DNA of 12,458 bases from Helicobacteraceae bacterium (GCA_027068615.1 JAMOQV010000016.1:1-12458); one strand, 5' to 3'; numbered from the stretch's first letter, positions 1-7,806 are shown. Made by a program: numbers and translations. The notes: generated by a model not told the origin, from the sequence alone.

Positions 1-190
1 CTTTATTTCCTTCAAAGATATTTTTCAATGTATCTAAGAATAAGCTTTTTCCAAATCTTCTTGGTCTTGATAGAAAAGAATACTTATAGTTTTGAATAAC
101 CTCTAAGGCTAAATCTGTTTTATCTATGTATATATAATCATTTACTATTATCTCTTTGAATGTTTGGATGCCTATTGGTAGTTTTTTCAT
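1..190 (-). CDS. AAA-ATPase-like protein, N-terminal fragment (cut by window edge)
   Basis: Only the first 63 codons are in the window; the gene runs off the left edge. The start is ATG at 190-188, preceded by an AAGGGG ribosome binding site about 5 nt upstream, and no earlier in-frame start is needed. The N-terminus reads MKKLPIGIQTFKEI, followed by YIDKT (residues 21-25) and RPRRFGKS (residues 42-49). These are the hallmarks of the PF09820 AAA-ATPase-like family, where RRFGKS is a degenerate Walker A. In that family the C-terminal part usually carries a PD-(D/E)XK nuclease-like domain (DUF1703), which cannot be checked here. The function of the family is not established; members are often multicopy and patchily distributed. 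It begins 9 nt after the murF stop, so it is probably transcribed from the same operon although unrelated to cell-wall synthesis. The family call is confident; the role is unknown. Confidence 0.8.
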   Translation of the reverse strand, partial: MKKLPIGIQTFKEIIVNDYIYIDKTDLALEVIQNYKYSFLSRPRRFGKSLFLDTLKNIFEGNK

Positions 191-199
191 AAAAACCCC

Positions 200-1633
200 T
201 TATATAAAGTTAGGAGCATCATTTGCAAAAAGTATAATATCACCCTCTTGAGTATGGCTCATCAATATACTTGTTAATGCTGATTTATCTTCTAAAAGTA
301 TCTTACTAACAACATCTAAATTCTCATCAAAAAGTTTTGCATTTAGTTTTCCTGTTATGATAGCTATATCAAAAGTATCGTTTATTGCATCTATTAATTT
401 TAAATTTAACTCTTTTGAACTCTCAACTAAACCAGGGGTTACTATAACTTTTCTACCTTTATGAAGTGAACAAAGTCTGATGCCCTCTAACATACCATCT
501 ATATTGCCGTTATACCCATCATCTAGTATGATTTTTCCACCAGCTCTTATAAGTTCTAGTCTATGCTCTATCGGACTTAAATTATCAACAAGTCTTACTA
601 TCTCATCATCTTCAAACATAAAAAGTTTTGCTATCTTTATGGCTACTTCTATATTCATAGTTTGAAATGCACCTAGTATATCAGTATGAAGTTTCATACC
701 ATCTAATTCAAAATCTGTCCCATCAAGTGTAGCTACTACATTCTTAACACCATCTCCAAAAAATGTAACTTTTTCATGTGGCTCATTTGTTACAGATGTA
801 TGAATGTAAGCATTTTGAAGTCTAGGGGATTGCATAATCTCTAGTTTTGTAGCTATGATATTTTCTAAACTTTTAAAGTACTCTATATGAGCTAAACCAA
901 CTTTACCAACTACAACCGTTTGAGGCTCTATAAAAGTTGTTATCTCATATATATCTCCACTCTCTCTTGCCCCTGCTTCACAGATATATATCTCAGTATC
1001 TTCTGGTAAAGAGTTGTTTATATCTCCAACGATACCACCTATAGTATTTACACTTCTAGGTGTTGCATAAACTTTATACTTTTTACTTAGCATCTGAGCT
1101 ACAAAGTTTTTTATACTTGTTTTTCCATAGCTTCCAGTTATAGCTATGATTTGTAAGTTTTTCATACTCTCTAGTTTTTGTTTTGCTTGTTTTTTATACA
1201 CCATAAACAGATACTTCTCTATCATATAACTACCTATATATGCAACTGCTAGAGGCATAAAAACACCGTAAGTTATACAACTACCTTTTAAAGTACAAAG
1301 TAGATCTTGAAAAAGAACTAAAGAGATAAGAAGTATAAAAAACCTTTTAACTCTCCAAGTAAGAACTAACTTTTTATCTAGTTTTTTATTCCATATAAAC
1401 AATGCTGGTAAAACACCAAAATAAAAAAAGATTATAAAAAACTTATCTGTTGTATGATAAGCAACAAATGGTATGATGAAGTATATAAGATGCCACATAG
1501 GTTTATGATGTTTTAAAACTACACGAGATATCTTATAGTCATACCATTGCAAGTTGGTTATAAGATACCAACCCAAAGAGACAACAAACAACACATTTGT
1601 AACAAACTTTATAAGTAATTCATATTCTTGCAT
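200..1633 (-). CDS. murF: UDP-N-acetylmuramoyl-tripeptide--D-alanyl-D-alanine ligase, with membrane N-terminus
   Basis: This is a Mur ligase that joins D-Ala-D-Ala to the UDP-MurNAc-tripeptide using ATP, the last cytoplasmic step of the peptidoglycan precursor. The 477 residues contain a P-loop ITGSYGKTS (165-173), an NTIGG segment (196-200), EAGARESGD (219-227), an AHIEYFKSLENIIATK stretch (248-263) whose lysine matches the carbamylated Lys of Mur ligases, HRLE (357-360) and DDGYNGN (371-377, canonical DDTYNAN). Unlike E. coli MurF, the P-loop lies about 60 residues later, and residues about 8-140 are strongly hydrophobic with several likely membrane helices in place of the usual soluble UDP-binding domain. 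From memory, C. jejuni and H. pylori MurF share this layout, and the neighbouring ddl and hydrolase match their gene order. The ATG at 1633 is 4 nt after the hydrolase stop; the only SD-like sequence (AAGG) is weak and rather distant. Confidence 0.86.
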   Translation of the reverse strand: MQEYELLIKFVTNVLFVVSLGWYLITNLQWYDYKISRVVLKHHKPMWHLIYFIIPFVAYHTTDKFFIIFFYFGVLPALFIWNKKLDKKLVLTWRVKRFFILLISLVLFQDLLCTLKGSCITYGVFMPLAVAYIGSYMIEKYLFMVYKKQAKQKLESMKNLQIIAITGSYGKTSIKNFVAQMLSKKYKVYATPRSVNTIGGIVGDINNSLPEDTEIYICEAGARESGDIYEITTFIEPQTVVVGKVGLAHIEYFKSLENIIATKLEIMQSPRLQNAYIHTSVTNEPHEKVTFFGDGVKNVVATLDGTDFELDGMKLHTDILGAFQTMNIEVAIKIAKLFMFEDDEIVRLVDNLSPIEHRLELIRAGGKIILDDGYNGNIDGMLEGIRLCSLHKGRKVIVTPGLVESSKELNLKLIDAINDTFDIAIITGKLNAKLFDENLDVVSKILLEDKSALTSILMSHTQEGDIILFANDAPNFI

Positions 1634-1637
1634 CTAT

Positions 1638-2384
1638 CTAACCAACCTTGTTAATATTTAGAGTATCTGAAAAACTCTCTTGTATCTTTTTTGATATATC
1701 TTTTTCATGATTCATAAAAAAGTAATGGTCTCCATCATAAACTTCTAAAGTTGAATCTTCTATAAGAGAGTTTATCTTTTTAGCTGAACTAAGAGGTGTA
1801 GCTGTATCATCTTTTCCCCAAAGTAAAAGTGCTTTTGAGTCAAACTCTTTAAATTCTTGTGAAAAATCTTCATCTACAACATTTTTAAAAGTCTGATACA
1901 TAACTTCACTTAACTCCTTTGCATCAGAAGCTACAAATTTACTTCTTAAACTTGAAAATCCCAACACCTTTAAAAATTTAAACAATGCTATTTTTAGTTT
2001 AACTTTAAAACTTTTAGGAACAACTATACCAGCACTTGAGATTAAAACAAGTAGCTTAGGTTTAAGTAAAGTAGCAACTTTTCCACCAAAAGAGTGTCCT
2101 ATGATTATATCTTTAGAAGATTTTAACTCTATCAGTAAAAGTCTTATTATCTCTGCATAATCCTCAGTAGTTAAAGCAACATTACAACTACTGTTTCCAA
2201 ACCCTGGTAAATCTATATATATATGACGAAATCCACCCATTTGAAGATGAAAATATCTCTGCATCAAACTTTTAGAACTACCCCAACCATGAAGTATAAT
2301 AACATCAACCTTTTCTTCAGGATTAACTATCTCATAGCTAACTTCAAAAGTATGTTTGTTATATACTATGGATTTTACAGCCAT
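1638..2384 (-). CDS. alpha/beta hydrolase
   Basis: This is a 248-residue single-domain alpha/beta-hydrolase-fold protein. The oxyanion-hole motif LHGWGSS is at residues 31-37, the nucleophile elbow GHSFGG at 96-101 (Ser98), the acid in GKDDTATP (Asp192 or Asp193) and the catalytic His in GDHYFF (His220), so the triad looks intact. A basic, helical lid-like segment covers about residues 122-170. There is no signal peptide, so it is expected in the cytoplasm. The start ATG overlaps the ddl stop as TAATG, indicating translational coupling, and the stop is 4 nt before murF. A hydrolase in this position between ddl and murF is, from memory, conserved in Campylobacter and Helicobacter, which suggests a link to envelope metabolism. 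The substrate cannot be read from the sequence; esterase, thioesterase or C-C hydrolase activity are all possible. Confidence 0.85.
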   Translation of the reverse strand: MAVKSIVYNKHTFEVSYEIVNPEEKVDVIILHGWGSSKSLMQRYFHLQMGGFRHIYIDLPGFGNSSCNVALTTEDYAEIIRLLLIELKSSKDIIIGHSFGGKVATLLKPKLLVLISSAGIVVPKSFKVKLKIALFKFLKVLGFSSLRSKFVASDAKELSEVMYQTFKNVVDEDFSQEFKEFDSKALLLWGKDDTATPLSSAKKINSLIEDSTLEVYDGDHYFFMNHEKDISKKIQESFSDTLNINKVG

Positions 2385-3421
2385 TACTTACCTTTTGCTT
2401 TAGATATAGAATGTATATATTGATAATCGGCTTTTATCCTTTTAGAATGTGGCAAAGATGCACTAAGCTCTTCTATAGAAGATGCAAAATCTTCAAAAAG
2501 ATAGTTAGCCATTGAACCAGGGATTGGGTTTATCTCATTTAGATATACCTCATCATCTATCACAAAAAAATCACATCGTATAAGAGAACCCTCAAAAAGA
2601 CCTGTATAGATTTGAGTAAATCTTAGCTTTAGTTTGTTTACAAGAACTTCATCTATATCTGCTTTTAAAACCTGCTCACTTCTTGAAAAATCCATATATT
2701 TTTTATCAAAATCTAAAAACTCCTCTTTTTGAGGCTCTTCAACTATGGAAAATTTCATCTCACCATTTGCCATATATCCAGCTAAGTTATACTCTTTTAC
2801 ACCCTCTATAAATGGCTCAACTATAACACTGTCATCATATTCAAAAGCAGTATCTAGTGCATAGTCTAATTCTGATTCATTTTTAACTATACTAACACCT
2901 ATCGAACTACCCAAACAAGATGGTTTAATGATGATAGGAAATGACATTTTTATATTTGTATGCTCATTACGACTCAATACTTCATAATCTAGTGATTTTA
3001 CATTTTTAGCATTACAAAGGTACTTTGTATATCTTTTATCATAAGAAAACACACTAGCATCAACTCTTGGACCTATGTATTTTATAGAAAAAAAATCAAG
3101 CAAAGATGCAACTGTTCCATCCTCACCATCTGCTCCATGAATAAGGTTTAGTACAGTATCTTTATACTCTTTAGATGAAAACATAGTTTTTTGAACAAAT
3201 CCACCACTAGTTAAACTTAGTTGTGGCTTTTTCTTATAATCTCCACTAGAAAAAAGTTTCGCTTTCATAGAATCAGAGTCTATCAAGTAAAAGATATGTT
3301 CAGCATCTAAAAATATAAAATTAAGCTCAAAACTACTTAACTTCTCTTTTAATGTTATAGCACTAACTATACTGATAGCATGTTCAAAACTAGCCCCACC
3401 AAATAATATACTTAATCTCAA
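2384..3421 (-). CDS. ddl: D-alanine--D-alanine ligase (TTG start)
   Basis: This ATP-grasp ligase forms D-Ala-D-Ala, the dipeptide used by the MurF encoded two genes downstream. Visible motifs are GGASFEHAIS (8-17), HGADGEDGTV (95-104), the ATP-binding KPSCLGSSIGVS (166-177) and the metal/phosphate-binding NEINPIPGS (295-303, canonical NEINTMPG). DKKYMD (239-244) holds a Tyr in the position expected for a true D-Ala ligase rather than a D-lactate (VanA-type) ligase; this last point is an alignment by eye. The length of 345 is normal. The start is TTG at 3421-3419, not ATG: an AAGGAA ribosome binding site sits about 5 nt upstream, and the reading frame overlaps the previous stop as TTGA, a typical coupled arrangement. 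The stop overlaps the hydrolase start as TAATG. Confidence 0.95.
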   Translation of the reverse strand: MRLSILFGGASFEHAISIVSAITLKEKLSSFELNFIFLDAEHIFYLIDSDSMKAKLFSSGDYKKKPQLSLTSGGFVQKTMFSSKEYKDTVLNLIHGADGEDGTVASLLDFFSIKYIGPRVDASVFSYDKRYTKYLCNAKNVKSLDYEVLSRNEHTNIKMSFPIIIKPSCLGSSIGVSIVKNESELDYALDTAFEYDDSVIVEPFIEGVKEYNLAGYMANGEMKFSIVEEPQKEEFLDFDKKYMDFSRSEQVLKADIDEVLVNKLKLRFTQIYTGLFEGSLIRCDFFVIDDEVYLNEINPIPGSMANYLFEDFASSIEELSASLPHSKRIKADYQYIHSISKAKGK

Positions 3422-3771
3422 TTTTGTTCCTTAATAAATAATTCTTTATACTTCTCTTCATCAAATCCAACTATTGTTTTTCCATCAAACTCAACTATGG
3501 GTCTTTTAAAAAGCATATTTTCTTGACAAAGCCACTCTCTTTTACCCTCATCATCAAGGTTTAAATCTTTTAGCTTTAAATCTCTGTATTTTTTACCACG
3601 GTTGTTAAAAAGTAAACTTATCTCGATATCTTTTAACCATTTATCAACTTTTTCACAACCAACTGTTGTTTTTTTAAAGTCTATAAACTCAACTTCTATC
3701 TCATTATCTTTAAAAAACCCTCTTGCAGTTCTAACAGTTGAGCAAGTTGGTATCCCATATACTTTTATCAT
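3418..3771 (-). CDS. ArsC/Spx/YffB-family protein
   Basis: This small 117-residue thioredoxin-fold protein of the ArsC/Spx superfamily begins VYGIPTCSTVRTARGF (4-19), the usual active-site loop with a single cysteine, Cys10. It also has KRPIVEFDG (89-97), whose Arg-cisPro pair is the family signature. Cys10 is followed by STV, so the Spx CXXC redox switch is absent. Other cysteines (39 and 82) are not in the standard ArsC resolving positions, so an arsenate reductase role should not be assumed; it most resembles the YffB/YfgD group, whose physiological role is unsettled. The start ATG at 3771 has an AGGAAA ribosome binding site and lies 8 nt after ruvA; the end overlaps the ddl TTG start by 4 nt. 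It is therefore a full member of the operon. Confidence 0.85.
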   Translation of the reverse strand: MIKVYGIPTCSTVRTARGFFKDNEIEVEFIDFKKTTVGCEKVDKWLKDIEISLLFNNRGKKYRDLKLKDLNLDDEGKREWLCQENMLFKRPIVEFDGKTIVGFDEEKYKELFIKEQN

Positions 3772-3779
3772 TGTATTTC

Positions 3780-4349
3780 CTAAATCGTTTGTAAAAATTT
3801 TAAAGCTTCTTTTACAAGTGAAGCAGTATCTGTACCACTACAAGCACTTAATGCTTTTGAAATCTTGTCTTTTTTAAATCCTAAAGACTCCAATGCTTCT
3901 GTTGCTTGTGAGTATGAAATATCTACTTTTTTATCTCCACTTGATATAAGTATCTCCTCATCAAAACCAGCTAACTCTACAAGTATGCGACCAGCACTCT
4001 TTGGACCAATCCCTGGTACTTTTTTGATGCCATTCATATCTTTGTTGGTTATGATGGTTGCAAACTGTGATGGTGTATAAGTTGAACATATCGCCATGGC
4101 AACCTTTGGACCAACCCCATTTATCTTTATAAGTCTAGCAAACATCTTTTTTTCAGACATATCTATAAAACCAAAAAGAAGTTGAGCATCTTCACGGATG
4201 ATATGAGTTGTAAAAAGATTTACCTCTGCATTACTAAGTGCTGAGAATGTTTGTAAAGATATAAAAACCTCATAAACTACACCATTTACATCAATATGCA
4301 CAAAACTTGGTTCTTTGTACTCTACTTTACCTTTTAATCCAACTATCAT
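3780..4349 (-). CDS. ruvA: Holliday junction DNA helicase subunit RuvA
   Basis: RuvA binds four-way DNA junctions as a tetramer and recruits the RuvB motor for branch migration in recombination and repair. The 189 residues show the three-domain layout. An OB-fold starts MIVGLKGKVEY and includes REDAQLLFGF (52-61). Two helix-hairpin-helix motifs follow, IKINGVGPKVAM (74-85) and KKVPGIGPKSAG (109-120) with the trailing RILVELAGF. After a short linker (about 130-143), a small C-terminal helical domain begins about residue 145 (SQATEALESLGF) that would contact RuvB. It is slightly shorter than E. coli RuvA (203). The start ATG is 1 nt after the fapA stop, so translation is probably coupled. ruvB and ruvC are not in the window, and this unlinked state is usual for the phylum. 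Confidence 0.96.
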   Translation of the reverse strand: MIVGLKGKVEYKEPSFVHIDVNGVVYEVFISLQTFSALSNAEVNLFTTHIIREDAQLLFGFIDMSEKKMFARLIKINGVGPKVAMAICSTYTPSQFATIITNKDMNGIKKVPGIGPKSAGRILVELAGFDEEILISSGDKKVDISYSQATEALESLGFKKDKISKALSACSGTDTASLVKEALKFLQTI

Positions 4350-4350
4350 A

Positions 4351-6261
4351 CTATTCTTCTTTCATAGGTTGTATCGTAATCTCACCATCTTCATCTTTTA
4401 CAAGTCCAAATATCATATCTTTTGAACCAGCAGGTGGATTGAACTTTAAAAGCTGTGGAGGGTCAAGAAGTTGAAATCTTATCTCATTGTGACCGTACCA
4501 CTTATCTCTGTTTATAATCCTAGCATCAAATATACCATCTTGAAGAAAAGCTGTCTTTTTATTATAAAGCTCTATCTCATTAGCTTTCATTTTTTCCTCT
4601 TCTCTTACAACTTCTAAATGTTCTTCAATACTTTTAAAATGCTTATATTTTTTAACAAAAGAAGCTGGCATCTTTACACCATTTTTCTTATAATTTACCA
4701 ATCTTTTTGTTATATCTTTATAAGCATTTTTATTACTTTTTACTAAAATTTCATATTTTTGTAACTCTTTTTGTAATTCTCTATGCTTTAACCTTAACTC
4801 TTTTATTTTTTCTTTATTTTCAGTTAAAGCATTTTTTGCATTATCATTTACAAGTGGATCTATTGTAAAAAAATTTTCACCACCATGGAGTTTTTGAATC
4901 TCTATAAGTTTAGTAGCTGTAACTTTAACATAAGAAGCACAAAGTTCTATAAAAACCTCATCACCTTCTATAACTCCACCAATGGCCTGTTTTATATCTA
5001 AATTTGAACCATGAACATAACCATGTTCCAATCTCGTAATTTTTATATTTTTACCTCGAGCCTCACCTTTATGTATATTTATATCTAATTCTTCAGCTTC
5101 AACCTTTGCTGTTTTATGAGTTTGCCCACCAACACTTGCTTTTAAAGCTGTTACTTTTGAACTAGAACCAACATTACCTTCTATAACAATTTCACCAACT
5201 TCAACAACCATACCCGTACCTATGGCATCTTTAATTGCATCTGTTTCTTTTACAACTATATTTACCTCAGAATCAACACCAGAATCTATAGAGCCTGTAG
5301 TCTTAAAGGATATTTCACCTATATCTATATCTGTTTTTATATGATATGTATTGTTTTCAAAGGCTATATAACCATTTTCCTTAGCTATATACTGTGTACT
5401 TTCCTCATCATCTATAACTTCTATAGAATCACTAACAGAAAATTTTGGCTTATTTTTAACATCTGGTTCTTTCGGTGCTAAATATTCACCTTTACAATTT
5501 CTACCAGGTTTACCCTTTTTAGGTTTTATATATTCTATAAGTAATTCACCATTTTCTACACCTTGTATAAAACCACGTTTAGAATAATCAACCTTTTGAA
5601 ATTCATTCACTTCCTCTTTTTTATCATAATGTAATATAAGTTTATCATCTATGGTTGGTGTTGGTTCTAAGCTTTCACATATAAGGATAAGTTCATTTTT
5701 TGAAAATTCAACTGTCTCTTCAACTCTAACACGAGCAGTTATCTTTGATACAGACCTTTTAACCATATCATCAAATATATCTATAAGTATCCCTGCTTTT
5801 GCTTTTGCCTTATTTATCATAAGCAAGAACTCTTTTTCAAAAGATGGTGTATATGTTATCTTTGAACCAGCTTTGATACTTAGGTAAATCTTACATTTTG
5901 AAGCTTTAGCTCCAATAGCTATAGATAAATCTTTGTATTTATCCTTTTTATCTTTAGAAAATATCTCTATTTCATACATCTGTTCTATTTGAAAATCTGG
6001 ATTTAATAATTCCGATTCTTCATCTAGTTGAGCAAGTGATTCTGGGTCTCTCTCTTCCCATTCACCCTCACCTTCACCCTTTACATTAAATCTGGTTAAT
6101 GTTTGAACTTCTAAGATATTAAAGTCTAATGTATCAGACCTTACATCATATGACTTTGCTATCTTCATTAGTTCGGTTGATATACTTTTAGTTCTTACAA
6201 CTATTGGTCTTATTTTTTTTGATGTTTCTGTTACCTTTTTTTTAGAGCCAAATAAAGCCAT
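4351..6261 (-). CDS. FapA-family (DUF342) protein
   Basis: This 636-residue protein is the first gene of the minus-strand operon. Residues about 195-465 match the DUF342/FapA family: EPTPTIDDKLILHY (199-212), KKGKPGRNCKGEYLAP (248-263), ENGYIAFENNTYHI (295-308), and a long beta-rich stretch rich in alternating Gly/Val/Ile (about 310-455) expected to form a right-handed beta-helix. Residues about 475-575 are Lys/Glu/Leu-rich and look like a long coiled coil, and the end is a small compact tail. The N-terminal 190 residues are charged and less recognisable. There is no signal peptide or membrane segment, so it is cytoplasmic. In Vibrio vulnificus a FapA homologue affects flagellar assembly and interacts with the glucose PTS protein EIIA; here no flagellar gene is nearby, so that role is not supported by context. 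ATG at 6261 has an AAGG ribosome binding site 9 nt upstream. Confidence 0.85.
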   Translation of the reverse strand: MALFGSKKKVTETSKKIRPIVVRTKSISTELMKIAKSYDVRSDTLDFNILEVQTLTRFNVKGEGEGEWEERDPESLAQLDEESELLNPDFQIEQMYEIEIFSKDKKDKYKDLSIAIGAKASKCKIYLSIKAGSKITYTPSFEKEFLLMINKAKAKAGILIDIFDDMVKRSVSKITARVRVEETVEFSKNELILICESLEPTPTIDDKLILHYDKKEEVNEFQKVDYSKRGFIQGVENGELLIEYIKPKKGKPGRNCKGEYLAPKEPDVKNKPKFSVSDSIEVIDDEESTQYIAKENGYIAFENNTYHIKTDIDIGEISFKTTGSIDSGVDSEVNIVVKETDAIKDAIGTGMVVEVGEIVIEGNVGSSSKVTALKASVGGQTHKTAKVEAEELDINIHKGEARGKNIKITRLEHGYVHGSNLDIKQAIGGVIEGDEVFIELCASYVKVTATKLIEIQKLHGGENFFTIDPLVNDNAKNALTENKEKIKELRLKHRELQKELQKYEILVKSNKNAYKDITKRLVNYKKNGVKMPASFVKKYKHFKSIEEHLEVVREEEKMKANEIELYNKKTAFLQDGIFDARIINRDKWYGHNEIRFQLLDPPQLLKFNPPAGSKDMIFGLVKDEDGEITIQPMKEE

Positions 6262-6393
6262 TGAACTACCTTAGTTTAAGTAAAGTATATTAAAATTAAT
6301 TATCTAATAATATTTTATATTATAATTTACTTATGAATTATTACATTTTAATCAAATTTTTGTTAAAATACGATAAAAACTAAAAAGACCTTT
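6262..6393. promoter_or_regulatory. divergent intergenic region driving fapA operon (-) and murJ-cysS (+)
   Basis: This 132-nt, extremely AT-rich gap separates the two divergent operons and is the only place where the six-gene minus operon and murJ-cysS can start. On the minus strand a TATAAT lies at 6324-6319, with a second candidate TATACT at 6289-6284 closer to the gene. The sequence ATTATAAT at 6319-6326 is self-complementary and so could also act on the plus strand. No operator of a known regulator is recognised. Assignment of transcription starts is inference from motif match only. Confidence 0.6.
6361..6369 (+). promoter_or_regulatory. candidate extended -10 promoter of murJ-cysS
   Basis: TGTTAAAAT reads as an extended -10 element (TGn followed by TAAAAT) with a T-run directly upstream, the usual shape of sigma-70 promoters in Campylobacter relatives, where a -35 box is often absent. 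Transcription would begin near 6376, leaving a leader of about 18 nt before the murJ ATG at 6394. The ribosome binding site there (AAAAAGA) is weak. Confidence 0.5.
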
Positions 6394-7806
6394 ATGTTTA
6401 AAGCCATTTTCACCAATAGTTTTGGGATACTTATCTCAAGAATTTTTGGATTTATTAGAGATTTGTTAACAGCTTCTGTACTTGGTGCTGGTGTATATAG
6501 TGATATATTTTTTATAGCATTTAAACTTCCAAACCTTTTTCGTCGCATCTTTGCTGAGGGTGCTTTTACTCAAGTTTTTATCCCTGCTTTTGTAAGATCT
6601 GCTAAAAAAAGTGTATTTTCAGTACATATATTTTTACTTTTCTTAAGCATCATACTTACATTGACTTTGATTGTAAATATAGCACCTGCATTGGCAACTA
6701 AGACTATAGCTGTTGGTTTTAGTGATGAAACTATCTCTATAGCTTCTACTTTTGTGGCTATAAACTTCTGGTATCTACCATTAATCTTTAGTGTTACATT
6801 TTTAAGTACATTACTTCAGTATAAACACCATTTTACTACAACTGCATTTTCAACTGCACTTTTAAATATATCACTTATAAGTGCTTTATTATTAGCCCAA
6901 AATAAAACTGATGAAGAGATAGTTTATTATCTATCATTTGGTGTTGTAGTTGGTGGTATATTGCAACTTATAAGCCATATTGTAGCTATAAAAAAACTTG
7001 GACTTTGTAAAACACTTTATGGTGGATTTAAGTACCTAAAAATCAAATCAAATCTTATAAAAGAAGATACTAAAAAGTTTAAAAAACAATTTTTTCCAGC
7101 AATGTGGGGAAATTCAACAGCTCAAATAAGTGCCTTTTTAGACACTTTTTTAGCTTCATTTTTAGTAACTGGTTCTATCTCTTACCTTTACTATGCAAAC
7201 CGTATCTTTCAACTACCTCTTGCACTATTTGCTATAGCTACTTCAGTAGCACTATTTCCTAAAGTAGCTAGATATCTAAAAAATTCTGATGAAACTAAAG
7301 CAAAACTATATCTAGCAAAAGCATTTTGGTTTTTGTTATTTTTACTAGGTGCTAGTAGCATTGGTGGAACTATATTATCTCAAGAGATAACTTGGTTACT
7401 CTTTCAAAGGGGTGCATTTACATATGAAGATACATTAAATACCTCTCTTATCTTAAAAATGTATCTAATAGGGCTTATACCATATGGTCTTTCAAAGCTT
7501 TTTTTGCTATGGTTATATGCAAAAGAGATGCAGATGGTAGCTGCTAAAATAGCTACATATTCATTAGTTACATATCTGATATTTGCTTTAACACTTATCT
7601 CCACTTTTGGGGTTGCTGGGATTGCATTTGCTTCTACTATGAGTGGATTTGTAAACTTTGCTTTTGTTATAAAAAACTTTGGGCTAGACAACTTCAAAGA
7701 TATATTAAAAGATAAAAAAAGTATATACTTTATAGTTAGTATGATAGTTTTTGTTTTTATTTTATTTGCATTTAAGAATATTATAGATCCATATATCTTT
7801 AGTTAA
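6394..7806 (+). CDS. murJ: lipid II flippase MurJ (MviN)
   Basis: MurJ flips lipid II from the inner to the outer face of the cytoplasmic membrane for peptidoglycan assembly. The 470-residue protein is almost wholly hydrophobic with roughly 12-14 membrane helices. The N-terminal family signature is clear: SRIFGFIRD (15-23), SDIFFIAFKLPNLFRRIFAEGAF (36-58, read as two adjoining blocks) and FIPAF (62-66). YANRIFQLPLALF (267-279) places an Arg at residue 270, matching the cavity arginine known to be essential in E. coli MurJ; Arg16, Arg22, Asp37 and Arg50/51 also match the conserved charged cavity residues. It is shorter than E. coli MurJ (511), with a reduced C-terminus. The pairing murJ-cysS divergent from ruvA/DUF342 is, from memory, also present in C. 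jejuni and H. pylori. cysS follows after 30 nt. Confidence 0.95.
   Translation: MFKAIFTNSFGILISRIFGFIRDLLTASVLGAGVYSDIFFIAFKLPNLFRRIFAEGAFTQVFIPAFVRSAKKSVFSVHIFLLFLSIILTLTLIVNIAPALATKTIAVGFSDETISIASTFVAINFWYLPLIFSVTFLSTLLQYKHHFTTTAFSTALLNISLISALLLAQNKTDEEIVYYLSFGVVVGGILQLISHIVAIKKLGLCKTLYGGFKYLKIKSNLIKEDTKKFKKQFFPAMWGNSTAQISAFLDTFLASFLVTGSISYLYYANRIFQLPLALFAIATSVALFPKVARYLKNSDETKAKLYLAKAFWFLLFLLGASSIGGTILSQEITWLLFQRGAFTYEDTLNTSLILKMYLIGLIPYGLSKLFLLWLYAKEMQMVAAKIATYSLVTYLIFALTLISTFGVAGIAFASTMSGFVNFAFVIKNFGLDNFKDILKDKKSIYFIVSMIVFVFILFAFKNIIDPYIFS

Noticed and set aside
480..665. Plus-strand 61-codon ORF within murF
   Set aside because: It is antisense to well-supported murF motifs, Ser/Pro/Ile-rich in the manner of a shadow frame, and has no convincing ribosome binding site.
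3418..3771. Arsenate reductase (arsC) as a firm call
   Set aside because: Superfamily match is clear, but only Cys10 is in a standard place and no arsenic genes are nearby, so the specific function is not supported.
6363..6548. Minus-strand ORF overlapping the start of murJ
   Set aside because: It is antisense to the conserved MurJ N-terminal signature and would cover the murJ promoter; no ribosome binding site.
7404..7697. Minus-strand 97-codon ORF inside murJ
   Set aside because: It is antisense to membrane segments of MurJ that are clearly coding; the composition is a mirror of the real frame and no start signal is seen.
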